A stretch of DNA of 64,000 nucleotides from Candidatus Sulfotelmatobacter sp. (GTDB lineage: Bacteria > Acidobacteriota > Terriglobia > Terriglobales > Acidobacteriaceae): contig JAOAPI010000019.1 in assembly GCA_025462865.1 (NCBI GenBank), positions 1 through 64,000 of the forward strand, read 5' to 3'. Of the stretch, positions 16,161 through 24,949 are shown one piece after another (position 1 is the stretch's first letter; every line of letters starts with the position of its first letter). The notes under the pieces are model-generated. The model was not told the origin of the DNA. It did no database searches and saw only the letters and a program-made list of their open reading frames with translations. Both the position numbers and the translations under genes were made by a program.

Positions 16161-17858
16161 ATGCTCAATCTCTACGCCCGGCTCGCTCCATGGATTCTCA
16201 CGCTTCTTGAACTTCTCCTCCTGGCAGCTGCGGGAACTCTGATTCTTTTCTCTTCGCGAACTGCCTCCGGCCGCGGCCAGCCTGGCGCGTTCACTCGGAT
16301 TGAGCGAGCGTTCACCCGACTGGCGCGGCGCCGGCGCCTAGCGGTGTTCCTAGTAGGTTTTAGCGTCGTCGCGATTCGCGCCGCTCTCATACCGGTCCTC
16401 GGAATTCCGCAGCCAAGTTCGCACGACGAGTTCAGTTACCTGCTTGCAGCCGATACTTTCGCACACCACCACATCACTAATCTCACCCACCCCATGTGGG
16501 TTCATTTTGAAAATTTTCACGTCATTCAACAGCCCACCTACATGTCCATATATCCGCCGGCCCAAGGACTAATCCTGGCCGCCGGACAGTTCCTCGGTCA
16601 TCCGTGGATCGGCCAAGTCCTCGCAACGGCCCTTATGTGCTCAAGCTTGTGTTGGATGTTGCAAGGCTGGGTGCCTCCATCGTGGGCATTGCTGGGAGCA
16701 GGATTGGCCATATTCAAATTGGGTATTCTTGGCTACTGGATGAATGGCTACTGGTCGGCCTCGATTGTGGCTTTGGGCGGGGCTCTCGTACTTGGCGCGT
16801 ACCCGCGCCTGAAAAAAAGAAAGCGTCCGCGCATTGCTGACGCGGTGCTCATGGCCATGGGCCTTCTGATCCTCGCAAACACTCGACCCTATGAAGGACT
16901 CATCTTCGCCATTCCCGTTTTTTTTGCGATGCTTTTTTGGCTGCTCAATAAAGATCGTCCTCCCTTCAATCAAACACTGCTGCGCGTAATTCTGCCGATT
17001 CTCGCTGTCCTCCTCGCAGGATTCCTGGCGACGGGTTATTACTACTATCGTGTGACCGGCAATCCGTTCCGCATGACTTACCTGATTGAAATCGATACTT
17101 ATGCCGCGGCCCCTATCTTTCTTTGGCAAACTCCCCACGGCGAGGTCACATCTCGCCACAAGGTGATACGTGATTTCTTCCAGTGGGAGCGTGACGCGTT
17201 TAGAGAGAATCACACTCTGCGCGGATATCTACACCGCACCGGGGTTGCGTTGCTTTCCTGGTGGCAGGTTTATGTTGGCCCCCTCTTGACCGTGCTGGCC
17301 ATCGCCTGTGTATTCCGACGGAAACAAATGTGGCTGCCCTTTCTGATATGCGCGGCAGTGGTCGTTGCCTTGGCGGTCGAGACCTGGGCGATGCCGCACT
17401 ACTTCTCTCCCGCAACGTGTGTGCTCTATCTGTTCCTGGTCCAGGGAGCGCGGCATCTCTGGCATTGGCAACCCGCTGGCCGTCCGTTAGGAAAAGCTCT
17501 GGTTCGCGCGATTCCAGTCCTGGCTTGCGGTATGATTTTTCTTCGAGTGGCGACTGCAGGCGCTCACTTACCCATCGAAAGCCCCTGGCCGCGCGGGAAC
17601 CTGAAGAGATCGGCCATGCTGAGCGACCTAAATAAAAAGGCCGGACTTCACTTGGTGATCGTGCTCTATGAATCACAGCACAATTTCGATAACGAGTGGG
17701 TTTACAACGATGCGAATATCGACTCCGCCAAGGTGGTCTGGGCGCGTGATATGGGCAAACAAAACAATCAGGAACTACTCCAGTACTTCCGTAGCCGTAA
17801 TGTATGGTTGGTAGATGCCGACGCACGCGAGCCCCGAGCCGTGCCCTATCCTGACTGA
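16161..17858 (+). CDS. Polytopic membrane glycosyltransferase-like protein
   Basis: 565 residues with about ten to twelve membrane helices. After the second helix, the extracytoplasmic loop contains 'SSHDEFSYLLAADTF', the acidic DE-type motif typical of GT-C fold enzymes that use polyprenyl-phosphate sugars (PMT/ArnT-like superfamily). Further helices follow, and a soluble C-terminal region of about 100 residues. It probably transfers a sugar to a lipid or protein on the outer face of the inner membrane. The following gene encodes a second GT-C type protein, so the two may act together. No clear Shine-Dalgarno precedes ATG 16161. Donor and acceptor are unknown. Confidence 0.72.
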   Translation: MLNLYARLAPWILTLLELLLLAAAGTLILFSSRTASGRGQPGAFTRIERAFTRLARRRRLAVFLVGFSVVAIRAALIPVLGIPQPSSHDEFSYLLAADTFAHHHITNLTHPMWVHFENFHVIQQPTYMSIYPPAQGLILAAGQFLGHPWIGQVLATALMCSSLCWMLQGWVPPSWALLGAGLAIFKLGILGYWMNGYWSASIVALGGALVLGAYPRLKKRKRPRIADAVLMAMGLLILANTRPYEGLIFAIPVFFAMLFWLLNKDRPPFNQTLLRVILPILAVLLAGFLATGYYYYRVTGNPFRMTYLIEIDTYAAAPIFLWQTPHGEVTSRHKVIRDFFQWERDAFRENHTLRGYLHRTGVALLSWWQVYVGPLLTVLAIACVFRRKQMWLPFLICAAVVVALAVETWAMPHYFSPATCVLYLFLVQGARHLWHWQPAGRPLGKALVRAIPVLACGMIFLRVATAGAHLPIESPWPRGNLKRSAMLSDLNKKAGLHLVIVLYESQHNFDNEWVYNDANIDSAKVVWARDMGKQNNQELLQYFRSRNVWLVDADAREPRAVPYPD

Positions 17859-17961
17859 CGACCTGTTTCCGGAGAGTCTACGAAACGAGCCATCTGACTT
17901 ACCGTTCGGCCCGCTGGATTGCCAGCAATGAGTCGATGAATTTTGTACGGTTAACGGCCTC

Positions 17962-19188
17962 ATGATGCAGAGAGATATTTCTTCATGGCTGACTCCCCGC
18001 CGTCTCCGCGCACACGGTGTCATCCTCGCACTCTGCCTCTGGTCCGTCTACCTGTGGAACGTCGCCACGCCCGGCCTGCGCGATCGCGCCGGTAACATCA
18101 AAGGCACTGATTTCCTGCATTTCTATACTCTCGGCTCACTGGCTCTTGCTCATCGTGGCCCTGATCTCTACAACATGGAAGCTCAGTCGGCCCTCTTGGC
18201 ACACGTGGTTCCCACAGCCGTTGGAACTGTCTATCTCCCGCTTTATCCGCCACAAGTTTCTCTTTTCTTCGCGCCGTACGCGCGTCTGCCGTACGTGTCT
18301 GCCTTGCTCCTCTGGCTCAGTCTCAGTTCGCTCATTTATGTGCTTTGCTGCTACGCCATCTGGCGGGCCTGTCCGAACCTGCGCGGCGAAGGCCTAACGG
18401 TCTTTATTCTCGCGGCGGCCTTCCCCGCCTTCTGGCAACTCATTTCCTGGGGACAAACCTCAGCTCTGGCTCTCGCCTGTTTCACCGCGGCTTATTTCGC
18501 TCTGCGCGCCAAACGCGAATTGATCGCCGGCCTGGCCCTCGGATTCCTCATCTTCAAACCTCAACTAGCCGTGGCCGCTACAATCGTCTTCGTGGTTACC
18601 TTTCGCTGGAAAATTATCTTCGGCGCGATTCTTTCAGCCGCCGCCCAATTGATTGCTGCCACCCTCTACTACGGGCCCGGCCCACTTCGCGCCTGGGTGA
18701 ACATGCTGTTCAAGGTCCCCAGCTTACTGCCGCTACTAGAGCCAAGACCCTACCAAACTCACTCACTGCGCACCTTCTGGACCATCCTCATTCCTTGGCA
18801 TTCGCTTTGCGTGGTCCTCTACGTTATTGCCGCGCTTCTGGTGTCTGCGCTAGCCGTTGCCTGCTGGCGAAGCCACATCCCTCTGCGCTTGCGTTACTCG
18901 GCGCTATTGCTTGCAACCGTTCTGCTGGCACCCCATCTCACCGTGTACGATCTCGTTATTCTGGCGCCCGCATTCTTATTCCTCTCCGATTGGATTGTCT
19001 CGCAGCTCAATCATTCCGCCACCCCGACTTTAAAATTGCTCCTCTATCTCGCCTTCATCCTTCCGCTGCTCGGCCCACTCGCACGCTGGACACACCTCCA
19101 GCTCTCCGTGCCGGTCATGGCTACCTTGTTGTATGGGATCTGGAACCTGAGTAGAAAATCAGATCAGGTTCGGACTCTCGCCGCTTGA
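17962..19188 (+). CDS. GT87-family (DUF2029) membrane glycosyltransferase
   Basis: 408 residues, about ten membrane helices. The loop 'IKGTDFLHFYTLGSLAL' followed by a 'YPPQVSLFFAPYARLP' segment is the pattern of GT87/DUF2029 polyprenol-phosphate-mannose-type mannosyltransferases. The catalytic Asp would be in 'GTDFLHFY'. It lies 103 bp after another GT-C-like gene in the same direction. The role is likely in extracellular polysaccharide or glycolipid assembly; the acceptor is unknown. Confidence 0.75.
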   Translation: MMQRDISSWLTPRRLRAHGVILALCLWSVYLWNVATPGLRDRAGNIKGTDFLHFYTLGSLALAHRGPDLYNMEAQSALLAHVVPTAVGTVYLPLYPPQVSLFFAPYARLPYVSALLLWLSLSSLIYVLCCYAIWRACPNLRGEGLTVFILAAAFPAFWQLISWGQTSALALACFTAAYFALRAKRELIAGLALGFLIFKPQLAVAATIVFVVTFRWKIIFGAILSAAAQLIAATLYYGPGPLRAWVNMLFKVPSLLPLLEPRPYQTHSLRTFWTILIPWHSLCVVLYVIAALLVSALAVACWRSHIPLRLRYSALLLATVLLAPHLTVYDLVILAPAFLFLSDWIVSQLNHSATPTLKLLLYLAFILPLLGPLARWTHLQLSVPVMATLLYGIWNLSRKSDQVRTLAA

Positions 19189-19190
19189 GA

Positions 19191-20036
19191 TTACTCGCCG
19201 AACAAGAATCGCATGGCTTCCGGGAATCGCTCCGCCCATGCCGATTCGGTGTGTCCCGCTCCGTCCTTGATCACCAGCCGCAATCGCTTTTCGCTCAGCA
19301 CGGCCCGTCGCAAAATAGCAGCAAGTTCCCGCACATCGTCCACCACCGTGCGGTCGCGCTCCGGGCTCCCGGCCTCGGCAGTTCCGGCAGCAAGATAAAT
19401 TCGCTCCGGCCAAATTCTTACGGTGCGGCTTTCTTTAATCGCCTGCCGGTTTGACGCCCATAGCGACGGACTCTCGATCAACAACCGCCCAAACACTCCC
19501 GGCCGCGCCATTACCGTATACAACGCGATCAGCGCGCCCAATGACGATCCACCCAACCCTGTATTTTCCGGGCTAGTGGCAATGCGGTATGTCTCCTCCA
19601 CAAATGGCATCACTTCCTTTATCAGAAAGTCGGGATACCGCCGCCCCAGCACGCGCAGCATCACAGGATGCATCGATCGATGCGGCATGTATTCGCGAAG
19701 CCGGTCTTTACCCGCATTATCCAGGCCCACGATAATCATTGGAGGCACTGCGCCCTCGCGGATCAACCGATCCGCGGTCTCATCAGCCTGCCACTCCACT
19801 CCAGTGAAAGACGCCGCCGCTTCAAATAAATTCTGCCCATCGTTCAGATAGAGCACCGGAAAATGCCGGTCTGAATTTTCCGCATCGTCATATCCCGGCG
19901 GCAACCATACCCGCAGGAAACGTGTATTTCGGAACACGCGACTGCGAAACTCATGCAGCCGCAGATCGCCCACGGCACCACCTGCTCGAATCACCGAAGG
20001 CGCGATCCTATCTTGTGTTTGGACTTTTCCCATCAA
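19191..20036 (-). CDS. Putative esterase, Fes/IroE-like (esterase D family)
   Basis: 281 residues, alpha/beta hydrolase of the 'putative esterase' family. The N-terminal strand block 'RVWLPPGYDDAENSDRHFPVLYLNDGQNLF' is typical, the nucleophile is in G-G-S-S-L-G-A, and a C-terminal His occurs in 'GAGHTESAW'. No signal peptide is evident, suggesting cytoplasmic action. Family members hydrolyse siderophore esters, S-formylglutathione or acyl esters, so the exact substrate is open. It is convergent with the GT87 gene and ends 3 bp after it. Confidence 0.8.
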   Translation of the reverse strand: MMGKVQTQDRIAPSVIRAGGAVGDLRLHEFRSRVFRNTRFLRVWLPPGYDDAENSDRHFPVLYLNDGQNLFEAAASFTGVEWQADETADRLIREGAVPPMIIVGLDNAGKDRLREYMPHRSMHPVMLRVLGRRYPDFLIKEVMPFVEETYRIATSPENTGLGGSSLGALIALYTVMARPGVFGRLLIESPSLWASNRQAIKESRTVRIWPERIYLAAGTAEAGSPERDRTVVDDVRELAAILRRAVLSEKRLRLVIKDGAGHTESAWAERFPEAMRFLFGE

Positions 20037-20119
20037 AAAGACTTCGTTGTTGGACCACCGGCAGTATTTCAGGCTTATTTCTTGAAAGACGAGACTATGT
20101 TCGCGCCTTCAATCTGTTC

Positions 20120-20596
20120 TCAGCTCCTGACGTCCACTGCTCTCACTTTCACAATTCCCGCCAAGATCGTGATTCCCAAAATCATTCCCAGTGAACTCAA
20201 ACACAGAATGCACCACGTCTCCAGCACATGCCCTTCGATATAAGTGAGATATAAAGCAAACACCAATCCCGCGACCGCCGCCGCTAACAAGCGGGTCGGG
20301 GTCTCCGCCCGCGATCGGTAAAGCGTGGCCAACACCAAAAGAACTCCGTATCCCACAATCCCGATCGCCGCCACCGGAATTCCCATTACACTCGAATACT
20401 CACTCCGATTGACGATATCGCAACTGAATCTTTCCCCAATCTCGCAAAACGCCGAAGCCGACTTCGAGTAGTGGCGCTGCAGCGACACCGCCGACACTGC
20501 AATTCCCGACAACGCGAGAATTGTGATTGCGAGAAACAGGCCGCGATTATACCTTGTGGAACTCTCGCTCAGAGAAGCACTCTTGCTCGCACTCAC
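20120..20596 (-). CDS. Vitamin K epoxide reductase (VKOR) family protein
   Basis: 158 residues, four to five membrane helices. VKOR hallmarks: a first Cys pair in 'FCEIGERFSCDIVNRSEYS', with the conserved Ser/Thr after it, and the active-site W-C-I-L-C motif in the fourth helix. Bacterial VKOR oxidises a thioredoxin-like partner and passes electrons to quinone, replacing DsbB. The upstream gene overlaps it by 4 nt and encodes exactly such a thioredoxin-like partner, so the pair is an oxidative folding system. Confidence 0.88.
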   Translation of the reverse strand: MSASKSASLSESSTRYNRGLFLAITILALSGIAVSAVSLQRHYSKSASAFCEIGERFSCDIVNRSEYSSVMGIPVAAIGIVGYGVLLVLATLYRSRAETPTRLLAAAVAGLVFALYLTYIEGHVLETWCILCLSSLGMILGITILAGIVKVRAVDVRS

Positions 20597-21018
20597 GGCA
20601 AACTACACCCGGTCTTGTCACTCAGCTCTTCCATTGGAAAAACGCCCTCGATCGGCTTGTTCGTGCCGAACTGCCAGCTCGGAAATAACTTCACCCCGGC
20701 CGCAGTGCACGCCGCCGCGAGATCACGGGAGTCCTTAATCGCGCATTCCACGTAAGGCACATATTGGAATGCTTTTCCAAACATCGCCTTCTGCTCCGCG
20801 CAATGCGGACACCAGTACAACCCATACATCTTCGCCTGCTTCGATGCCAGGCACTTGGCAAATCCATCATAGCGATGATTATTGTGGTACCAGAATCCGA
20901 CGTAGGCCACGATGAGCACTAACACAATCCCCATCCAAATCAATCGTTCCCGCGACGGAGAGGTCGCCTGCTGTTCTGAGCCTCGATCAAGCCGCCGCTT
21001 TCGTCGGTCTTCAGACAT
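20593..21018 (-). CDS. Membrane-anchored thioredoxin-like partner of VKOR
   Basis: 141 residues: a charged N-terminus, one membrane helix (about residues 28-45), then a thioredoxin-like domain with W-C-P-H-C active site and a 'LFPSWQF' cis-Pro region. In VKOR-PDI fusions this domain is covalently linked; here it is a separate gene whose stop overlaps the VKOR start (20593-20596). It likely introduces disulfides into exported proteins and is reoxidised by VKOR. Confidence 0.85.
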   Translation of the reverse strand: MSEDRRKRRLDRGSEQQATSPSRERLIWMGIVLVLIVAYVGFWYHNNHRYDGFAKCLASKQAKMYGLYWCPHCAEQKAMFGKAFQYVPYVECAIKDSRDLAAACTAAGVKLFPSWQFGTNKPIEGVFPMEELSDKTGCSLP

Positions 21019-21057
21019 GATTTTCTTCCCTCACGATTCACTCCTTATATCACGCGT

Positions 21058-21960
21058 TCAAGCCACCACGTTCAATGCACCCGGCAGCACATCGAGTTCT
21101 TCGCAGTGCAACCGTAACACTTCTCCATCCACCATCACATCGACAGGCGCATCCAAATCAAATTCCACGCGCTTCACCGCTTTTCGCTCTGCCAGCGGAT
21201 GCTCGATATGAGTACCGTCATAAAGCTTTGGCAGGTTCCGCATCAGCCCCAGCCTTCCAATAGCTCCCCAGCGAACAAATTCGACCAGGCCGCTATCCAC
21301 CTTCGCCTTGGGCGCAATCATCATTGTGCCGCCCGTAAACTTGCTGTTATTGAAAGTAAGAAACAGGCAACGCCGCCGGTCAAACTCCGTCTCCTGATTC
21401 ACTCGCACCGGAAACGGCCGCCTATCCAAGCGAGCCAGTCCCAGGAAAATTGATATGACATAGCCCAGCTCGCCGTGGCCACTGAAACGCCGAGCCCGCA
21501 ACGCCGCCACATCAGCGGGGAATCCCACACTCAGCAGATTGATGTAATGGATCACGCCCTCGCGATGGCGCAATCGCAGCACATCGCAGGACTGCCTACG
21601 TCCCGCAAGCAGCGACTCAATCGCATGCTCCAACCCACGATCACTGAAATCGCGCAGAAAAGAATTTCCGGTTCCCAACGGCAAGAATCCCAGTGTCGGA
21701 CGCCCGCCCGCACTCGCTTCCGGGAAAAGCCCGTTCACCACTTCATAGGAAGTTCCGTCCCCGCCCACCGCGATGAATTCCCTGCGGCCCTGCGCATAAG
21801 CTGCCCGCGCAATCCGCGTCGCATCTCCCGCACCCTGCGTCTCTTCCACATCAATCGCCACGCCCTCGGCTCGAAGCCTGTCCAGTGCGGCACTCAGGTT
21901 CCTGCGCCCCCGCCCCCCGCCCGCCGCAGGATTCACAATGGCTAAATAAGATTGACTCAC
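21058..21960 (-). CDS. Diacylglycerol kinase-like lipid kinase (DagK/YegS family)
   Basis: 300 residues. Visible motifs of the DAGK catalytic domain: 'NPAAGGGRG' nucleotide-binding loop near the N-terminus, G-G-D-G-T near residue 83, and 'PLGTGNSFLRD'. The C-terminal half is the usual beta-sandwich. It phosphorylates a hydroxyl of a lipid with ATP (diacylglycerol, sphingoid base or a related lipid). It is the last gene of the acyl-ligase/reductase cluster, 75 bp after the AMP-ligase, which suggests the pathway product or precursor is a lipid alcohol or glyceride (inference). Confidence 0.85.
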   Translation of the reverse strand: MSQSYLAIVNPAAGGGRGRRNLSAALDRLRAEGVAIDVEETQGAGDATRIARAAYAQGRREFIAVGGDGTSYEVVNGLFPEASAGGRPTLGFLPLGTGNSFLRDFSDRGLEHAIESLLAGRRQSCDVLRLRHREGVIHYINLLSVGFPADVAALRARRFSGHGELGYVISIFLGLARLDRRPFPVRVNQETEFDRRRCLFLTFNNSKFTGGTMMIAPKAKVDSGLVEFVRWGAIGRLGLMRNLPKLYDGTHIEHPLAERKAVKRVEFDLDAPVDVMVDGEVLRLHCEELDVLPGALNVVA

Positions 21961-22035
21961 GCAACGCTTTCTCCGCGACTCCGCAGCAATTCTCCGTGCA
22001 CTCCGCGATAAGTTCTTCTCGAAACACTCCCCGCT

Positions 22036-23745
22036 CTACAACCCCACCACCGCGCTCCGTTCCACACTCTTGCCCATCTCCTCCGCCAGCGCCTGCCGTT
22101 TGATCTTCATGGAAGCCGTCCGCGGAAAGTCTTTCTCCCACACCACGTACCCACCCACACGTTTGAAATCCGCCAACCGCCGATTGCGCGTTCCCATTTC
22201 TTCCAACACCTTGCTGTCGAACCGTTGGCCCGATTCCAGTCGCAGCGCTATCACCAGCATTTCCCGCCCAAGTTCCTTCTGCGGCCAAACGAAGTTCGCG
22301 GCAAACACGCAGAACTCTTTCACCGGCAGCCCTTCAAAAACCGATTCAATATCCTCAGGATAAATATTCTTTCCACCCTCGGTGACGATCATGTTCTTCT
22401 TCCGCCCGAAAAGCTGGAGGTGGCCATCGTCCTGAAATCGCCCCAGATCGCCCGTCAATAGCCATCCTTCGACTATTGTTTCCAGCGTCAAGTCCGGATC
22501 GTCCAGATAATGCGACATCACCGTCTTGCTCCGCGCCGCGATTTCTCCAATCCCTTCCTCATTCGGACTGAGCACGCGCAGTTCCACCCCTGGCAGAGGC
22601 TTGCCCACTGTGTCTGCGCGAAACGGTTTCAGATCGTTCAAAGTCAGCGCCGTTCCACCTTCCGTAAGGCCATACCCATTCACCACCGGAACTCCAAGAT
22701 CGTAAAAGAACTGCATCGTCGAAGGCTCCATGAAAGCCCCGCCCGTGATAAGCGCGAGCAGTTCCCCACCGAATGCGCGATGCACTTGCGGCAGCAGCAT
22801 GCGACTCACCCTCGGCCGTGGCCTGTTCCGCGTCAGCATCTTGTTAAGGCCGATCATGCGATTCAGGATCGCCCTTTTCCACGGCGGCAATTCGTCGAAT
22901 TTCGCCCGCACCCCGCGCTCCAAGTTCTTCACGATCATCGGCACGAGCGCGACGTAAGTGATCCGGTATCGCACAAACGCATCTCGCACAAATTCCGGAC
23001 GCAAAGTCCGCAAGTGCACCACACACGCCCCGCATACAAACGGACCAATGAATCCCACCATGAAATCAATCGCGTGATTCGTTGGCAGAATGCTCAAATA
23101 TCGCACCCCCGGCCAGAAGGGATACCACGCCGTCAGCGCCCGGCACTGCTCCAGATAGTTTTCGTGCGTCAACACGCATCCTTTGGGACGCCCACCCGTG
23201 CCAGAGGAATAGACGATGCACGCCACATCCTCCCTTTGCCTCATCACAAAGTCTGGCGCGCCCCGGCGCTTGAAATCTTCCCATCGAAATCCTCCGGCCA
23301 GATCCGCTCCCAGCGGCGCCTCCGTCACCAGCACTAATTTAGTTTTAATATTGTGAAAATCCGGCGACTGCGTGATCGCGCGCCAAAGATGGTATTCCAC
23401 TACCAACACCTTGGCATTGCAGTGTCCGAGCAGTTGCAACTGCTCCTCTGCACTGAGTTTGTAATCCAACGGGACCAGCACCCCGCCACTGTAGAAAATT
23501 GCGTATGCTGAAATCAGCCACTTGGACTGATTCGTCATCAGGATCGCCGCGCGATCTCCGGCGTCGAACTCCGCATCTTCCAGCGCCCGCGCCAGAGGCA
23601 TGCTGATTTCTTTGAAATCAGAATAAGTAAGACGAGTCTTCTCGCGGTCGCGATCCGCTTCGATCAGGCAAGTCTCGCCGCCAAAGCGGTCCAGGGCGTC
23701 GCGCAAGGCCGCGCCCAGGCTGCTATATTTTTGGAGATCGAGCAT
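22036..23745 (-). CDS. AMP-binding acyl-CoA/acyl-ACP ligase (lipid cluster, copy 1)
   Basis: 569 residues of the acyl-AMP-forming (ANL) superfamily. The A3 loop '[19 protein letters not shown]', A5 'NGYGLTEGG', A7 'GWLLTGDLG' with '[19 protein letters not shown]' and a C-terminal '[10 protein letters not shown]' Lys are visible. The enzyme activates a carboxylic acid, probably a fatty acid, as acyl-AMP and transfers it to CoA or to a carrier protein. The acyl carrier protein gene immediately upstream (18 bp gap) suggests loading onto ACP. A second ligase (24950-26650) is about as divergent as ordinary family members, so the two probably have different substrates. Confidence 0.88.
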   Translation of the reverse strand: MLDLQKYSSLGAALRDALDRFGGETCLIEADRDREKTRLTYSDFKEISMPLARALEDAEFDAGDRAAILMTNQSKWLISAYAIFYSGGVLVPLDYKLSAEEQLQLLGHCNAKVLVVEYHLWRAITQSPDFHNIKTKLVLVTEAPLGADLAGGFRWEDFKRRGAPDFVMRQREDVACIVYSSGTGGRPKGCVLTHENYLEQCRALTAWYPFWPGVRYLSILPTNHAIDFMVGFIGPFVCGACVVHLRTLRPEFVRDAFVRYRITYVALVPMIVKNLERGVRAKFDELPPWKRAILNRMIGLNKMLTRNRPRPRVSRMLLPQVHRAFGGELLALITGGAFMEPSTMQFFYDLGVPVVNGYGLTEGGTALTLNDLKPFRADTVGKPLPGVELRVLSPNEEGIGEIAARSKTVMSHYLDDPDLTLETIVEGWLLTGDLGRFQDDGHLQLFGRKKNMIVTEGGKNIYPEDIESVFEGLPVKEFCVFAANFVWPQKELGREMLVIALRLESGQRFDSKVLEEMGTRNRRLADFKRVGGYVVWEKDFPRTASMKIKRQALAEEMGKSVERSAVVGL

Positions 23746-23763
23746 TAAAGGGTAATTTCGATT

Positions 23764-24006
23764 CTAAAGCCGCGCCTGAATCTTCCCTGCCAGCGTGCGA
23801 AAGTCGGAAACTCCCTGCAACTCATAATCCGGAAGCTCGACATGAAAATGATTCTCCAGCTTGGTCAGCAAATCCAGCGTCTGCAAACTGTTAATTCCCA
23901 GGGTCTTAAAAAAATCATCATCCGGACGCAGCTTTTCCCGCGACACTTTGAAGTGCGCCGCGGCAAGGGTCAATATTTCATCAAGCGTTTGTTCTGCAGT
24001 AGGCAT
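23764..24006 (-). CDS. Acyl carrier protein
   Basis: 80-residue acyl carrier protein. The phosphopantetheine Ser is S40 in 'LGINSLQTLDL' (Asn replaces the usual Asp of DSL). The four-helix pattern with an acidic helix II is as expected. ATG 24006 with AAGGTG upstream is the better start; six in-frame codons before it look unrelated. It lies in a lipid gene cluster between an enoyl-CoA hydratase and an AMP-ligase, so it is a dedicated carrier rather than the housekeeping fatty-acid ACP, which normally sits next to fabF. Confidence 0.88.
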   Translation of the reverse strand: MPTAEQTLDEILTLAAAHFKVSREKLRPDDDFFKTLGINSLQTLDLLTKLENHFHVELPDYELQGVSDFRTLAGKIQARL

Positions 24007-24017
24007 CTGTTCACACC

Positions 24018-24056
24018 TTGTCATTCAGAACGGCGTTCAGCCGTGAGAAATCTGCT
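24018..24056 (-). repeat. Dispersed repeat copy between ACP and hydratase genes
   Basis: GTCATTCAGAACGGCGTTCAGCCGTGAGAAATCTGC-type sequence, a divergent copy of the GTCATTCCGA...GAGGAACCTGC family with a GGCGTTCAGCC palindrome. It sits inside the lipid cluster operon. Confidence 0.55.
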
Positions 24057-24082
24057 TTTCCTCAGCACTCCACAACTCTCAC

Positions 24083-24913
24083 CTAAGGCAAATAAGGCTG
24101 CGCATCCGAACTCTCAACGAACTTCCGCAACCCCGCTTCCACCGCCGGTCGCGCAAACAGTTCGCAAAACATATCAATCTCCAGCCGCAATTCTTCATGC
24201 GGAATCGGCTTGATAAACTTCTTCGCCGCCGCCGCCGTCGCACGATCGAACTTCCGCAACTGCGCCGCCGTAGCCCGCGCCGCCCGCAACACTTCGCCTT
24301 CACCCACGACCTGGCTCACCAATCCGATCTGCTGCGCCTTCGTAGCATTAATGCTGCGCCCCGTCAGCAGCAAATCCCTAACCACCGCATTGCCCAAATC
24401 CCGTTTCAACCGCGGAATCCCGCCGAATCCCGGTATCAATCCCAGCCGCAGCTCGGGAAAGCAAAAACGCGCCATCTTGTCGGCGACAATCAAATCGCAA
24501 GCCAACGCCAGCTCGAATCCTCCTCCAAAAGTCACGCCATGCACTGCCGCGATCGTGGTCAAAGGCGAACCATCAATCAAATTCAGCACACGATGAATGC
24601 GCTCCAGAAAGTCCCGGACGCCCCTTGCAGCCTGTGTTCTTTCCATCGCCTGCGACCGCTGGTACAGTTCGCGCAGATCCGCCCCCGCGCAAAATCCCGG
24701 CGTCAGTTCGCTATAAATAATAAGTGCATGCGCATCAGGCTCCATCACCTGCAGAGCAGTCGCAAACTTCTCCAGTTCCTCAAGAGAAGCCGATCCCAGT
24801 TCATTACAGGGCGAGCGATGCAAAGCCAACTCAATCACGCCCTCAGTCAGACTCCACGACAAAGCACTCTCGCTAACCGCGCCCTGTCCCACCGACGGAT
24901 TTCCTTCGTGCAC
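24083..24913 (-). CDS. Enoyl-CoA hydratase/isomerase family protein
   Basis: 276 residues, crotonase fold. The oxyanion-hole segments 'FCAGADLREL' and 'GVTFGGGFELALACDLIVA' are conserved. The catalytic Glu positions of hydratases read 'FPELRLGLIPGFGGIPRL', retaining one acidic residue in the typical place. It acts on an acyl-CoA or acyl-ACP thioester: hydration, isomerisation or another crotonase reaction. The start is GTG 24913, just after a CCTTCGTG-type repeat phrase. The position between the AMP-ligase and ACP suggests work on the same acyl chain. Confidence 0.85.
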   Translation of the reverse strand: MHEGNPSVGQGAVSESALSWSLTEGVIELALHRSPCNELGSASLEELEKFATALQVMEPDAHALIIYSELTPGFCAGADLRELYQRSQAMERTQAARGVRDFLERIHRVLNLIDGSPLTTIAAVHGVTFGGGFELALACDLIVADKMARFCFPELRLGLIPGFGGIPRLKRDLGNAVVRDLLLTGRSINATKAQQIGLVSQVVGEGEVLRAARATAAQLRKFDRATAAAAKKFIKPIPHEELRLEIDMFCELFARPAVEAGLRKFVESSDAQPYLP

Positions 24914-24949
24914 CTTCGTGTCCTTCGTGGTTCCAGCTTTCTGCTCGCG

